A DNA stretch of 64,000 bases from Elusimicrobia bacterium HGW-Elusimicrobia-1 (GCA_002841695.1 PHAN01000003.1:1-64000), one strand, 5' to 3'. Counted from the stretch's first letter, positions 44,370 through 54,209 are shown. Notes: generated by a model from the letters alone, not told the origin. A program made the numbers and translations.

Positions 44370-46397
44370 ATGGAATCCCCTCCGTCGTTATCCGCAAGAA
44401 TACTCCGCGACATAGTCCCGCTTCATCTCGACGAATACGAGGAACGCGCCGAACAGTTCGCGATGGCTCTGCGCGTCGAAAAGGCCTTTGCCTCCGGACG
44501 GCATCTTCTATCGGAGGCCGGCACCGGCACCGGAAAATCGCTCGCCTACATAGTTCCGGCCGCCTTGATGCGCCCGGCGGATAGTCCCGCCGCCGTCGGC
44601 GACGGCGATGCGCTCGCGCCTAAAAGGCGCGTAGTCATATCCACCTTCACGAAAGTCCTGCAAAACCAACTCATCGAAAAAGACATCCCGATGGTTTCAA
44701 GAATCCTTGAAACCGACGGACGCTCTCTGGACTTTGCCGTTCTGTTCGGCAGCGATAATTATCTGTGTCTCCGGCGGCTCGACCGCTTCTCGCCGGACGT
44801 TTTCTCGTCGGAGGGGCTCAGGGAGCGCGTTTTATCCTGGGCAGCCGAAACCAAAACGGGCATCCTGAGCGAGTTCGATTTCATCGAAGATTATTCCGCC
44901 CGCGAGGATATTTCGCGCGAAGCCGACGTCTGTATGGGCTCCTCCTGCGGACGCGCGGCGGATTGTTTTTACAGAAAAGCGCAGGCGCGCGCGGCTTCGT
45001 CGGATATTCTGGTGGTGAACCATCATCTGTTCTTTACCAATATCGCCTCCGGCGGAAGGGTTTTGCCGCCGTTTGACTTCGCCGTTATCGACGAAGCGCA
45101 CAACGCCGAGGAGGTCGCGCTCGATCTTCTGGGCGATTCGGCCAATAACTATCAGGCCAGAAAACTCTGTCTCGACGTCTTTAATCCCCGTCGCCGCCGC
45201 GGACTGCTTTTCCGTCTGGGGCGCATAAGTCCCGAAAGCAAAGACGCGGCAGCCGCCGCCGTCTCCGAAGTCCTGGCCGCCTCCGAGCGGTTTTTCGGCG
45301 CGGTATCCGTCGCCGCGGGCGCCTCGCGCGACACCGTGAGATTTCTTGAGCCGCCCGCGGTTTCCGTCGACGGCGCGGCGCTTTCGGCGTCGCTGAAAAA
45401 TCTTTCGGCGACGTTGAAGGATTTGATACCTTCGGCGTCCGGCCGCGAGGAAGCGCTCGACATACAATCCAAGGCGCTGCGCGCGCAGGGCTTTGCGGCC
45501 GTTGTGGAAGAATGGCTTGCGCACAAAAATCCCGACAGGGTCTACTGGTTCGAGCGCGAACGCCGCCGCCGCGGCGAGAGGATTTCGATATGCTCCACGC
45601 CCACGGATATTTCAGGGATTCTTGCGGAAAAACTTTTCGGCGCGACGTACTCGGTCGTTCTGACGTCGGCCACGCTTTCCGTCGGAGGGAGCTTCGAGTA
45701 CGTCAAGGAGACGCTCGGCGTGCCGTCTGAAAACTGCGACGAAATCATACTATCAAGCGGTTTTAATTACCGCGACAGGGTCGCGCTTTATATTCCCGAA
45801 AATATGCCCGACCCGCGTTCCGGCGACGCGGCCTATGAAGATGCCGTAAAAAAGGAAGTCGGCGAAATCGTTCATCTGGCCGGGGGCCGTTCGTTTGTTC
45901 TTTTTACGAGTTACAAACTGCTTAATTCCGTTTACGCCGAACTCGAACAGAGCGGCGGGCACACACTTTTTAAGCAAGGCGCGCGCTCGCATTGGCGGAT
46001 TATCGAGGAGTTCAAGGCGGCCGGAAATGCCGTGCTATGCGGCACGGACAGTTTCTGGCAGGGAGTCGACGTCCCCGGCGATTCTCTGGTCTGCGTGATA
46101 CTGACCAAACTTCCCTTCGACGTTCCCGACCACCCCGTCGTGGAAGCCAAACTTGAAGAACTTCGCAAAGCGGGCAAAGATCCGTTTTCGCATTACACTC
46201 TGCCGCGCGCTGTGCTTAAATTCCGTCAGGGATTCGGACGGCTTATGCGCACGGGAACCGACTGGGGCGTAGTGGCCTCGCTTGATCCCAGGATACGGAC
46301 GAAATACTACGGAAAATATTTTTTAAGTGCCCTGCCCGAGGTCAACATAATATCTGACAAGAAGATACTGGAAGATTTTTTTGCTTCGCACGTTTAG
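44370..46397 (+). CDS. dinG: DinG/XPD-type superfamily 2 DNA helicase
   Basis: 675 residues. Walker A in EAGTGTGKSLAYIVPA, a DEAH box in AVIDEAHNAEEVA, and the motif V/VI region GTDSFWQGVDVPGD and KFRQGFGRLMRT. Cysteines at NYLCLRR, DVCMGSSCGRAADCF give four candidate ligands for the 4Fe-4S cluster of the XPD/DinG group. A 5'-3' helicase in DNA repair and R-loop removal is expected. No exonuclease domain is fused, unlike the staphylococcal type. It starts two bases after the thrS stop codon. Confidence 0.93.
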   Translation: MESPPSLSARILRDIVPLHLDEYEERAEQFAMALRVEKAFASGRHLLSEAGTGTGKSLAYIVPAALMRPADSPAAVGDGDALAPKRRVVISTFTKVLQNQLIEKDIPMVSRILETDGRSLDFAVLFGSDNYLCLRRLDRFSPDVFSSEGLRERVLSWAAETKTGILSEFDFIEDYSAREDISREADVCMGSSCGRAADCFYRKAQARAASSDILVVNHHLFFTNIASGGRVLPPFDFAVIDEAHNAEEVALDLLGDSANNYQARKLCLDVFNPRRRRGLLFRLGRISPESKDAAAAAVSEVLAASERFFGAVSVAAGASRDTVRFLEPPAVSVDGAALSASLKNLSATLKDLIPSASGREEALDIQSKALRAQGFAAVVEEWLAHKNPDRVYWFERERRRRGERISICSTPTDISGILAEKLFGATYSVVLTSATLSVGGSFEYVKETLGVPSENCDEIILSSGFNYRDRVALYIPENMPDPRSGDAAYEDAVKKEVGEIVHLAGGRSFVLFTSYKLLNSVYAELEQSGGHTLFKQGARSHWRIIEEFKAAGNAVLCGTDSFWQGVDVPGDSLVCVILTKLPFDVPDHPVVEAKLEELRKAGKDPFSHYTLPRAVLKFRQGFGRLMRTGTDWGVVASLDPRIRTKYYGKYFLSALPEVNIISDKKILEDFFASHV

Positions 46398-46447
46398 GGC
46401 GTTCGCCGACGGGAAAACAGACGTGTCAGGAAAAAAGGCGGTAAAAT

Positions 46448-47476
46448 ATGACTGTGATAATAATTGAATTCGCGCTGTGTCTTGCGCTCGTTTTTTGGGC
46501 CGGTAAAAACGTGGCGATTTCCGGCGACGCCCTGGCGCAAAAAACCGGTCTCGGAGGTCTTTGGATAGGCGTCGTGCTTATGGCCGCCGTCACGTCGCTG
46601 CCGGAGATATTCACCGGCGTGGGCAGTATAGTTTTTGTGGGCAATCCCGACCTTACCTTCGGCGACATTCTGGGAGCCAACACCTATAATCTGCTTAAAA
46701 TCGCCGTGCTCGACTACTTCGCCGTCGGCGTTCCGATTTTAAGCGCGATGTCCCGCGGGCAGACGCTTACCGCGTGGCTGAGCTTGTCGCCGCTCGTATT
46801 CGTTATCGGCGGGCTGCTCGGAGCGCCTATGGGATTTAACGCGAGTTTCCTTAATATTTCCGTGTGGAGTTGGGGCGTGGCGATATCCTACGCTTTTTCC
46901 ATGAGGGCGATTTATTTACACGAAAAAGACGCCCGCGCGGCCGGTGAGCCGCCGCAGACATCGCCCGCCGCAGTGGCGCCGCCGTCGGAAATGGCCTCGC
47001 CGCTTAAAAAAATATGGATTCATTTTCTGCTGTCGGCCGCCGTCGTTGTCGCCTGCGGGATATGGCTTGCCTACATCGGAGACGGTTTCGTGGAAAAAAT
47101 GGGATGGCATTCGAGTTTCGTGGGCACGCTTATTCTGGGCTTCGCCACGACAATGCCCGAGATAGCCGTTTCGTTTGCGGCTATGCGCATAGGCGCGCAC
47201 GAGATGGCCGTAGCCAACATGATCGGCTCCAATCTTTTCAACTATGCCATAATCTTCGTCAACGACGCTCTCTACTCAAAAGGCGACATTTTCGCCGCGC
47301 TTGATACTTACGCTCATCTGAATACGACGGGCGCGATTCTTGCCATGACAGTCGTGGTTATAATCGGTATGCGTTTGCGCTCGAAGCGAAAACTTGCCGC
47401 TGGTTTCGCGTGGTATTCTTATCTGCTGGCCGCTCTTTTTCTGGCCGGCGCGATACTTAATTTCTCCTCGAAATAA
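46448..47476 (+). CDS. Sodium/calcium antiporter (CaCA family)
   Basis: 342 residues, about ten membrane helices. Two inverted alpha repeats are clear: AAVTSLPEIFTGVGSI...GDILGANTYNLLKIAV and GFATTMPEIAVSFAAM...VANMIGSNLFNYAII. The acidic residues in PE and the NxxN positions are the ion ligands. It exchanges Na+ or K+ for Ca2+ across the inner membrane. A 25-residue soluble loop joins the halves. Confidence 0.94.
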   Translation: MTVIIIEFALCLALVFWAGKNVAISGDALAQKTGLGGLWIGVVLMAAVTSLPEIFTGVGSIVFVGNPDLTFGDILGANTYNLLKIAVLDYFAVGVPILSAMSRGQTLTAWLSLSPLVFVIGGLLGAPMGFNASFLNISVWSWGVAISYAFSMRAIYLHEKDARAAGEPPQTSPAAVAPPSEMASPLKKIWIHFLLSAAVVVACGIWLAYIGDGFVEKMGWHSSFVGTLILGFATTMPEIAVSFAAMRIGAHEMAVANMIGSNLFNYAIIFVNDALYSKGDIFAALDTYAHLNTTGAILAMTVVVIIGMRLRSKRKLAAGFAWYSYLLAALFLAGAILNFSSK

Positions 47477-47487
47477 GACACCTTTTT

Positions 47488-47496
47488 TGCTATAAT
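47488..47496 (+). promoter_or_regulatory. Extended -10 promoter ahead of argG
   Basis: TGCTATAAT fits an extended -10 (TGNTATAAT); no good -35 is visible. It lies before the MITE-like element that separates it from argG, so the element would be transcribed as leader RNA. Confidence 0.45.
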
Positions 47497-47499
47497 GAA

Positions 47500-47645
47500 A
47501 TTGTTGAAAAACCCATCATTTGTCATTCTGACCCCGCCGTTGTGTGGAGGGGGAAGAATCTCATCTTCCGATGACCACCCTTCGGGTGGAGACCCTTCGC
47601 TTCGCTCAGGGTGACATTTTGACGACTTTTTCAATGGTCTCATAA
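47500..47645. repeat. MITE-like element, copy C (different core)
   Basis: The ends TTGTTGAAAAACCC and TTTTTCAATGGTCTCATAA match the terminal repeats of the elements at 9992 and 59033. The inside is different: GTCATTCTGACCCC..., a CCACCCTTCGGGTGG hairpin and GCTTCGCTCAGGGTGACA. It seems to be a related element with another core, between the antiporter gene and argG. Confidence 0.75.
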
Positions 47646-47676
47646 GCAGCCCTGTCCAGATATCGGAGGAGTAGTT

Positions 47677-48927
47677 ATGAAAATAGTAATCGCCTATTCC
47701 GGCGGTCTCGACACATCCGTAATGATAACGTGGCTTATCGAACATTACGGCGCCGAAGTCATTGCCGCCATCGTCGACGTGGGGCAAAACGAAGATTTGG
47801 CCGCCATAAAAAAGAAGGCATTGAAGACGGGCGCTTCCAAGGCGTACATAATAGACGCTAAAAAAGAGTTTGCCGAAAAATATGTCGTTCCGGCCATTAA
47901 AGCCGACGCCGTTTACGAGCACAAATATCTTCTGGGGACATCTTTGGCCCGCCCGCTCATAGCTCTTAAAGTGGTCGATATCGCCCGCAGCCAAAAGGCC
48001 TCCGCCGTCGCTCACGGCGCCACGGGCAAGGGCAACGACCAGGTGAGATTCGAGCTTACTTTCAAGGCGCTCGCGCCCGACCTCAAAATTATCGCGCCCT
48101 GGCGCGAATGGGAGATGAAGTCGCGCGAGGACGAAATCGCTTACGCCCGCCGCAGAAAAATTCCCATAGAAGTGACGCCCGCCAAACCTTATTCTTCCGA
48201 CGCCAATCTCTGGCATATTTCATACGAGGGCGGCATACTCGAAGACCCTGCGAACGAGCCCGACGAAAAAATGTTCCAAATGACCGTCTCGCCCGAACGA
48301 GCCCCGTCGAAGGCGCGTTATGTGGAAATAGGATTCCAGAAGGGCGCGCCCGTTTCTCTCGACGGCAAGAGAATGCCGGCCGTCGAACTGATAAATCGTC
48401 TTAATAAAATCGCCGGAGCAAACGGCGTCGGCCGCGTGGACATAGTGGAGAACCGCCTCGTCGGAATAAAATCCCGCGGCGTCTACGAGTGTCCCGCCGC
48501 CACTGTTTTATTGGCGGCGCACCGTGAGATCGAATCGCTGGTTCTTGACCGCGACACCTCTCACTACAAAGAATTACTCTCTCAAAAATACGCCGAACTG
48601 GCCTATAACGGTTTGTGGTTCACGCCGCTGAAAGAATCTATTGACGCCTTCATAACGGAAACGCAGAAAAACGTTTCGGGCTCCGTGCGTCTCAAACTCT
48701 GCAAGGGTTCGGTAATTGTCGCAGGACGCAAATCCAGGCACTCTCTCTACTGGGAAAAACTCGCTACTTTCGGACGGGAAGATATTTATAATCAGAAAGA
48801 CGCCGAGGGTTTTATAAATCTCTACGGCCTGCCGCTTAAAGTGCGCGCGATACTGAAAAATCAACAAAATAAAAGCAAAAATCCGAATTTTACGTCGATA
48901 AAACATAAAATGGAGATAAAAATATGA
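47677..48927 (+). CDS. argG: Argininosuccinate synthase
   Basis: 416 residues, full length. ATP site [15 protein letters not shown] at the N-terminus, [14 protein letters not shown] in the middle, [14 protein letters not shown] and the C-terminal tetramerisation tail. It joins citrulline and aspartate in arginine synthesis. GGAGGAG at 47665 is a strong ribosome binding site. Its last codons overlap the antitoxin gene by four bases (ATGA), and argH follows the toxin gene. Confidence 0.97.
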   Translation: MKIVIAYSGGLDTSVMITWLIEHYGAEVIAAIVDVGQNEDLAAIKKKALKTGASKAYIIDAKKEFAEKYVVPAIKADAVYEHKYLLGTSLARPLIALKVVDIARSQKASAVAHGATGKGNDQVRFELTFKALAPDLKIIAPWREWEMKSREDEIAYARRRKIPIEVTPAKPYSSDANLWHISYEGGILEDPANEPDEKMFQMTVSPERAPSKARYVEIGFQKGAPVSLDGKRMPAVELINRLNKIAGANGVGRVDIVENRLVGIKSRGVYECPAATVLLAAHREIESLVLDRDTSHYKELLSQKYAELAYNGLWFTPLKESIDAFITETQKNVSGSVRLKLCKGSVIVAGRKSRHSLYWEKLATFGREDIYNQKDAEGFINLYGLPLKVRAILKNQQNKSKNPNFTSIKHKMEIKI

Positions 48928-49115
48928 AAGCGGTAAAAGAAAAATTTCTTGTCGACAACAAAGGCCATAAAACGGCGGTGGTGCTTGGCATCAACTTTTA
49001 CAATCAGCTGCTCGATGATATGGATGATTTGAGAATTATCGCCGAAAGAAAAGACGAACCTGCCTTGTCCCTCAAAGAAGTGGAAAAGCGACTTAGACAC
49101 AATGGACTTATATAA
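48924..49115 (+). CDS. Antitoxin of a RelBE/ParDE-type pair
   Basis: 63 residues: [32 protein letters not shown] then acidic helices ending RHNGLI. The N-terminal strand and helix pattern (xxxVxxxGxxxAVVLxxxxYxxLL) is that of Phd/YefM/RelB-like antitoxins, and the C-terminal part would wrap the toxin. It overlaps argG by four bases and the toxin gene by 14. Confidence 0.8.
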   Translation: MKAVKEKFLVDNKGHKTAVVLGINFYNQLLDDMDDLRIIAERKDEPALSLKEVEKRLRHNGLI

Positions 49116-49362
49116 AGTAGAAGTCAAAAAATCGGCGGTTAAAGAGTTGCAGTCGCTTGATACGAGGTTTATTCCCGTTATTTGGAAACAAATAAAAAAG
49201 CTTTCCGAAAATCCCACTCCGATGCACTCGGCGAAACTTTGGGCCAGTGATAAAAGTTATCGCATACGTATAGGCAATTACAGAGTCGTATATCAGGTGG
49301 ATGACGACAGGAGAATCGTAACCGTTCAGAGAATAAAACACAGAAGAGAAGTTTATAGATAA
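49102..49362 (+). CDS. RelE/ParE-family toxin
   Basis: 86 residues with the RelE/ParE fold pattern: [25 protein letters not shown] and then YRIRIGNYRVVYQVDDDRRIVTVQRIKHRREVYR. The RIGxYRVxY and final HRxxVYR residues are those used by RelE-type mRNA interferases. It lies, with its antitoxin, exactly between argG and argH in the same direction and with minimal gaps, so it shares the arginine transcript. Confidence 0.9.
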   Translation: MDLYKVEVKKSAVKELQSLDTRFIPVIWKQIKKLSENPTPMHSAKLWASDKSYRIRIGNYRVVYQVDDDRRIVTVQRIKHRREVYR

Positions 49363-49382
49363 GCGGCGGGGTAAATAAAACA

Positions 49383-50744
49383 ATGAAGACGACCACAAAC
49401 TCAAAAAGTTTCATATCGTCGTCAGGATACGACTGGCGGCTGGCTCTTTGCGATATCGCCGGCTCGGTCGCTCACGTCAAGATGCTCTCCGAGCGCGGAA
49501 TAATCCCGCGCCGCGATGCCGTCAAAATCGCGGCCGCGCTGGGTAAACTCTCGTCGCAAATACGCCCCGCGGTATCCGCCGGGAAACGTCCGCGGCTTCC
49601 CGATGCCGAAGATATTCATTTCGCCGTGGAAAAAGAGATTATAAAACGTCTGGGCCCCGTCGGAGGAAAGATGCACACCGCCCGCAGCCGCAACGATCAG
49701 GTCGCCACGGATCTGCGCCTCTGGCTCAAAGAAGAAATTCCTTCATTAATACAATCATCGCGCCGCGCCCGCAAAGAAATTCTGCTTAAAGCCCGCGCCA
49801 ACATAAAGGCCGTAATGCCCGGCTATACGCATTTGCAGCAGGCGCAGCCGGTGCTTTTCGCCCACTGGATTTCGGCTTACAATGAAATGCTCAAACGCGA
49901 CGAATCGCGGCTTGCCGGATGCCTCGGACGTCTCGACGAATCGCCGCTTGGCGCGGCCGCTTTCGCGGGAACTTCTTTCCCTGTGGACCGGCGTCTCACG
50001 GCGCGCCTTCTGGGGTTTGCCCGCCCTATGGCGAACTCCGTCGACGCCGTGGCGTCGAGGGACTTCGCCTGCGAGTTTGCCGCGGCCTGCGCGGTGCTTC
50101 TTGTGAACCTTTCGAGGTTTGCGGAAGACCTGATAATATTTTCGTCGTCGGAGTTCGGCTTTGTCGAAATGCCTTCGGGCTATTCGAGCGGGTCGTCCAT
50201 AATGCCGCAGAAGAAAAACCCGGACTGGCTCGAACTCGTGCGCGCGAAAGCCGCTTCGGCCGTCGGCTCGCTGATGTCGCTGATGGCTCTTACGAAAAAC
50301 CTTCCGCTCGCTTACAATCGCGATCTTCAGGAAGACAAGCTTCACGTTTTCCGCTCCGCCGACGACGCGCGTCTCGCTCTTGAAGTTTGCGCCGCCGTGG
50401 CCAATGGCCTCAAAGTAAACAGCCGCCGGATGCTGGCTTCTTTCGACAAGGATTATCTTCTGGCCACCGAGTTGGCGGACTATCTGGCCGTGCGGGGAGT
50501 TCCTTTCCGCAAGGCGCACGCGGCCGTTTCGGCGGTGGCGCGGTATGCCGTCGAGCGCGGCGTTTCTCTGTCCGAAGTCACTTTTGAAGTTTACAAAAAA
50601 TACTCGCCGGCCTTTGGACGCGATTTATACAAATGCCTCGACGTGAGGCGCGCGGTATCTTCCCGCAAGTCGCTTGGCGGTACCGCGGCTTCGGAAGTGT
50701 CGCGGTATTTATCTTCGGAATTGCGGGGGCTTAAAAAAATATGA
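49383..50744 (+). CDS. argH: Argininosuccinate lyase
   Basis: 453 residues. The fumarase/aspartase superfamily signature GSSIMPQKKNPDW is near residue 280, with MHTARSRNDQVATDLRLW and the catalytic His in GYTHLQQAQP. It splits argininosuccinate into arginine and fumarate. It begins 20 bases after the toxin stop codon, and its end overlaps the TolC gene start by four bases. Confidence 0.97.
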   Translation: MKTTTNSKSFISSSGYDWRLALCDIAGSVAHVKMLSERGIIPRRDAVKIAAALGKLSSQIRPAVSAGKRPRLPDAEDIHFAVEKEIIKRLGPVGGKMHTARSRNDQVATDLRLWLKEEIPSLIQSSRRARKEILLKARANIKAVMPGYTHLQQAQPVLFAHWISAYNEMLKRDESRLAGCLGRLDESPLGAAAFAGTSFPVDRRLTARLLGFARPMANSVDAVASRDFACEFAAACAVLLVNLSRFAEDLIIFSSSEFGFVEMPSGYSSGSSIMPQKKNPDWLELVRAKAASAVGSLMSLMALTKNLPLAYNRDLQEDKLHVFRSADDARLALEVCAAVANGLKVNSRRMLASFDKDYLLATELADYLAVRGVPFRKAHAAVSAVARYAVERGVSLSEVTFEVYKKYSPAFGRDLYKCLDVRRAVSSRKSLGGTAASEVSRYLSSELRGLKKI

Positions 50745-52027
50745 GATCAAGATTCTCCGGCACAGGCAGGATTTTTTCGGCGTCTATCAGGGCGGCGGTG
50801 TGTGCGTTTTTTTTATTTTGCGCCGCAAACTCGTCTCCGGCCGCCGATGACGGTTCGATGTCGCCTTCGCGGCCGTCGGCTTCGGTAAGAGTTTTCACCG
50901 CCGCCGACGCTGTATTTTACGGCATCAGAAATAATCAGCAAATCCTTGTGGCCAACGAAGACGTCGAGATAGCAAAAGCCAAAATACGCGAAACCCACGC
51001 GCTCGTGTTTCCCAAGATAGATTTTAATCTCAACGCGTCCAAATACGACACAGCCACGCCTTTCATACTGTCCGACGCGCTGGGCTCCATTTATTACGAC
51101 GCGAGCCGCGCTCCGTCGGAAAATTACACGGCAAAATTCACCATGGCGCAGTACATCTATGCCGGCGGCCGGTATACGTCCAATATGCGGCTGGCCAAAA
51201 CAAATCTCAGGGTGGCCGAAACCAACAGGGAAATTCTGTTGTCCAATGTTCGCGCCGAGGTCAAAAAAGCTTTTTACCGCCTGATATACGCGTCCGCGCG
51301 GCTTAGCGATATGAAAAAAGAAGCCGCCCGCCTGTCGTCCGGCGGACGCTCCGCCGACGGAGAATTGCTCGCGGCGCTGCGAAGGGATATTATCTCCGCG
51401 GAAAAAAATTACGCCGCCGCCCGCCTCGGCTTTCTTTCCACGGCGGGTCTTGAACTGAACACGATTTTTGAAATATCAGGCGCGTTGAAAATTGATTTGC
51501 CGACCGCGCTTGAAGCCGATAAACTTGTGGCGCAGGCGTATCAGTACCGCAGGGAACTCAGCAGAGTGGCCATTCAGGAAACTATAGATTCGCTGGCGGT
51601 TTCTTTGCTGCAGACCGAAAAATTTCCGGCGGTCACATTGGGCGGAACGTACGAATTTGTCGATGTCAACCGGTCGGATTCCCGGAAAAACTGGGCAATG
51701 TTTCTCAATCTGAATCTGCCGGTTTTCGACGGATGGGCTTCGTGGGCGCGTCTCGACGCGCGAAAATCCCACGCCCGCCAGAGCGGCATAAAAAAGACCG
51801 ACGCCGAAGACGCCATATCCTACGAAGTGCGTCTGGCCGTGCTTACGCTTGAGGCGGCCGCCAAAAAAGTAAAGCATGACGAAGACCGTCTCGCCGAGGC
51901 GCTGTCGGCTAAACCCGTCAACCCCCGAGCCGTATATCTTGCGTCCATGGATATTCTGGATTCGCGTCTTGAGGCCGTAACCTCGCTGATAAATCTGGAA
52001 CTCGCCGTAGGCAAAGAAATATCGTGA
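50741..52027 (+). CDS. TolC-family outer-membrane efflux protein
   Basis: 428 residues. Signal peptide (IRAAVCAFFLFCAANSSPAA). The paired TolC helical repeats are recognisable: NQQILVANEDVEIAKAKIRETHALVFPKIDFN early, with a YIYAGGRYTSNMRLAKTNLRVAETNREI coil, and later LQTEKFPAVTLGGTYEF, FLNLNLPVFDG and long coiled-coil segments. It would form the outer-membrane duct of an efflux or type I secretion system; no pump or fusion protein is nearby. ATGA overlap with argH. Confidence 0.9.
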   Translation: MRSRFSGTGRIFSASIRAAVCAFFLFCAANSSPAADDGSMSPSRPSASVRVFTAADAVFYGIRNNQQILVANEDVEIAKAKIRETHALVFPKIDFNLNASKYDTATPFILSDALGSIYYDASRAPSENYTAKFTMAQYIYAGGRYTSNMRLAKTNLRVAETNREILLSNVRAEVKKAFYRLIYASARLSDMKKEAARLSSGGRSADGELLAALRRDIISAEKNYAAARLGFLSTAGLELNTIFEISGALKIDLPTALEADKLVAQAYQYRRELSRVAIQETIDSLAVSLLQTEKFPAVTLGGTYEFVDVNRSDSRKNWAMFLNLNLPVFDGWASWARLDARKSHARQSGIKKTDAEDAISYEVRLAVLTLEAAAKKVKHDEDRLAEALSAKPVNPRAVYLASMDILDSRLEAVTSLINLELAVGKEIS

Positions 52028-52070
52028 AGAATATGCGGCGATAAAAACACTTTGACATTTGATTTTTACT

Positions 52071-52170
52071 TGTCATTCCCACCCCGTATCAAGTACGGGG
52101 TAAACTCCAGTGGGAATCCAGAAATTGTTGTCGGAAAAACTCTGGATACCCGCTTGCGCGGGTATGACAT
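52071..52170. repeat. Inverted-repeat element with TGTCATTCCC ends
   Basis: TGTCATTCCCAC at the left and GGGTATGACA at the right, with an internal CCCCGT...ACGGGG hairpin and a TCTGGATACCCGC/GTGGGAATCCAGA pair. The core is related to the MITE cores at 9992 and 59033, but the outer TTGAAAAA ends are absent. The frame of the patatin gene runs through it as LWIPACAGMTYF, so the apparent N-terminal extension is repeat-derived. Confidence 0.75.
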
Positions 52171-52211
52171 ACTTTGTTAATTGGGATACGTGTGTGCTGC
52201 GATACATTAAG

Positions 52212-53174
52212 ATGCCCGCGTTTTTCTTTTGCGTGGCGGTTTCGGTTTTGTGTTTAGCCGTTTCCGTGACGGCGGCGGAGAATCCTTTTTCCGAAGACCG
52301 CGTTGTAATGGATTATCTTTGGCATTCGGCATCGCTTCTTCCGGCGTCAAAACGGCCCAAAATCGCTCTGGTTCTTTCGGGCGGCGGAGCGCGCGGATTT
52401 GCTCACATCGGGGTGTTAAGAGTGCTTAAGCGGCACGGCTTGCCCGTCGATATTGTCGTAGGCGTCAGTATCGGAGCCGTAATCGGCTCTCTTTACGCCG
52501 GCGGTGTGCCGCTGGAACGTCTCGAATATATTTCATCTGACCTTGGCTGGGATAAAATAGCGGACATGGGCAGCGCCTCCCTCGTAGGTTTGCTGCTGGG
52601 CAGCAATCTGCTTTCGACCGAACGTCTCGAAGCGTATCTGGAAAAATATCTGGGCGGCAAGAGATTTCACGAACTGGACATAAAGTTCGCCTGTGTCGCG
52701 GTGGATATTTCCACGGGAGAGCGGATAGTTTTTTCGGAAGGCAAAGTGGCTTCCGCCGTGCGGGCGTCGGCCACTATTCCGGGCATCTTCGAGCCGGTTA
52801 TGTTCCGCCATCGTTACCTGGTGGACGGCGGATTGATCGACAATATACCGGTGGACATCGCCCGCTCTATGGGCGCCGACATAGTTATAGTTCTTACGGC
52901 CCGTTCCGATTACACGCTGAATCCATCCGAAGGCATTTTCCGGACCCTCACTCAGGCCATTTATATTCAGGGCGCGCTTCTTGAGAATGAATCGCTCAAA
53001 AAAGCCGATTTCATCATCTCTCCCGACGTGAAGGGCGTTTCCGCCATAGACCTTTCAAAAGCCAAAGAATGTATCGCCGCCGGTGTTGTGGAAACCGAAT
53101 CCAGGATGGATGCCCTTAAAGAATTTATAGTGCGCAGAGTGTTGGAGCGCGCCGGAGCCGATGTTTACAAATAG
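52212..53174 (+). CDS. Patatin-like phospholipase (RssA-type), exported
   Basis: 320 residues from ATG 52212, where a normal signal peptide begins (FFFCVAVSVLCLAVSVTA). Patatin motifs: oxyanion loop LSGGGARGFAHIG, nucleophile GVSIGAV and catalytic Asp in LVDGGLIDNIP. It is probably a lipid acyl hydrolase in the envelope. The frame is open further upstream through a dispersed repeat, but those residues are unlikely to be translated usefully. No C-terminal barrel is present, so it is not a PlpD-type autotransporter. Confidence 0.92.
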   Translation: MPAFFFCVAVSVLCLAVSVTAAENPFSEDRVVMDYLWHSASLLPASKRPKIALVLSGGGARGFAHIGVLRVLKRHGLPVDIVVGVSIGAVIGSLYAGGVPLERLEYISSDLGWDKIADMGSASLVGLLLGSNLLSTERLEAYLEKYLGGKRFHELDIKFACVAVDISTGERIVFSEGKVASAVRASATIPGIFEPVMFRHRYLVDGGLIDNIPVDIARSMGADIVIVLTARSDYTLNPSEGIFRTLTQAIYIQGALLENESLKKADFIISPDVKGVSAIDLSKAKECIAAGVVETESRMDALKEFIVRRVLERAGADVYK

Positions 53175-53184
53175 AGCGGAGCTT

Positions 53185-54207
53185 ATGAAATTTTCGTCTG
53201 TTGCCGTTATATCGATATTTATTTGGGCGCTCGGCGCGCCGCAAAGTTTGCGCGCCGGCGTCGCCGATGGCGAAATCTCGCGCCTCCATGCCGCGGCCGA
53301 CGGCCGCTCGTCGGACGCGCGGAAGTCCGACGCTTTTTTCTCTCTGGGCGAAATTTATCTGGAGCGTTCCAGAACTCAGGAGGCGTTGAATTACTATCAG
53401 TCGTCCCTCCATTACGCGCGTTCCGCTCGACGGAAACTGCGAGCCCTCCGGCGCCTGTCCGACACTTATTATTCACAGGGGTCGCTTGGAAAGGCCATAG
53501 AGTTCGCCAAAGATGCCGTCGCCGCGGCTCCGCGCGATGTCTCCGCGCAAAAAAAATTGGCGCATTATTACGTCGAGGCGGACCTGCGCATACCGGCGCT
53601 CGAAGAATACAAAAAGATACTTTCGCGGCGACCCGACGACGTGGATACCCTGCTCGGCGCCGCGGGAGTTTTTGAATCGCTGGGTCTTTACGCCGACGCC
53701 ATAGAACATTACAAAAAAGCCATGGTGCGCGGCGCCTCCGGCGATGTAATACTCAGGGTTGCCGGCTGCTATGAGATAGTTTCGGAACGGGTTATTGCCG
53801 AGGCGCTGCTCAAGGAATATCTGGCCGCGACTCCGGATTACGGGGGATTCATTCAGTTGGGGAAACTCTATTATGCGTCGGGACAATACGCGCGCGCCGT
53901 AACGGCTTTCTCATCGGCCGTAAAAATGAACCCTCGCGGCCCCGATGCGCTTTTGCGCCTTGGCATGGCCTATTATAAGAGTTCCCGTCCCGACGAGGCC
54001 GCCGAGATATTCAAGATATATCTGCTTGAAATGCCCGATTCGTCCGCCGCCAGATTTTTTCTGGGACTGTCGCTGGAGTTGTCCGGAGAATCCTCAAGAG
54101 CTTCGACGGAATACGCCGCGGCGTTGAAGTTGTCCGGACACGATTCCGTGCTGTCGGCCGTGGCGGGGGCGCTAAAGACATCGGTCGCCGGGACCGTTCC
54201 GCGTTGA
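53185..54207 (+). CDS. Exported TPR protein
   Basis: 340 residues from ATG 53185 with a signal peptide (KFSSVAVISIFIWALGAPQSLRA). An upstream ATG at 53161 would add eight residues and overlap the patatin gene. Seven or so TPR units follow (FFSLGEIYLERSRTQEALNYYQSSL, KKLAHYYVEADLRIPALEEYKKIL, GGFIQLGKLYYASGQYARAVTAFSSAV). It is a periplasmic scaffold without an enzyme domain. It ends 67 bases before rplU and just before its promoter. Confidence 0.88.
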   Translation: MKFSSVAVISIFIWALGAPQSLRAGVADGEISRLHAAADGRSSDARKSDAFFSLGEIYLERSRTQEALNYYQSSLHYARSARRKLRALRRLSDTYYSQGSLGKAIEFAKDAVAAAPRDVSAQKKLAHYYVEADLRIPALEEYKKILSRRPDDVDTLLGAAGVFESLGLYADAIEHYKKAMVRGASGDVILRVAGCYEIVSERVIAEALLKEYLAATPDYGGFIQLGKLYYASGQYARAVTAFSSAVKMNPRGPDALLRLGMAYYKSSRPDEAAEIFKIYLLEMPDSSAARFFLGLSLELSGESSRASTEYAAALKLSGHDSVLSAVAGALKTSVAGTVPR

Positions 54208-54209
54208 TT

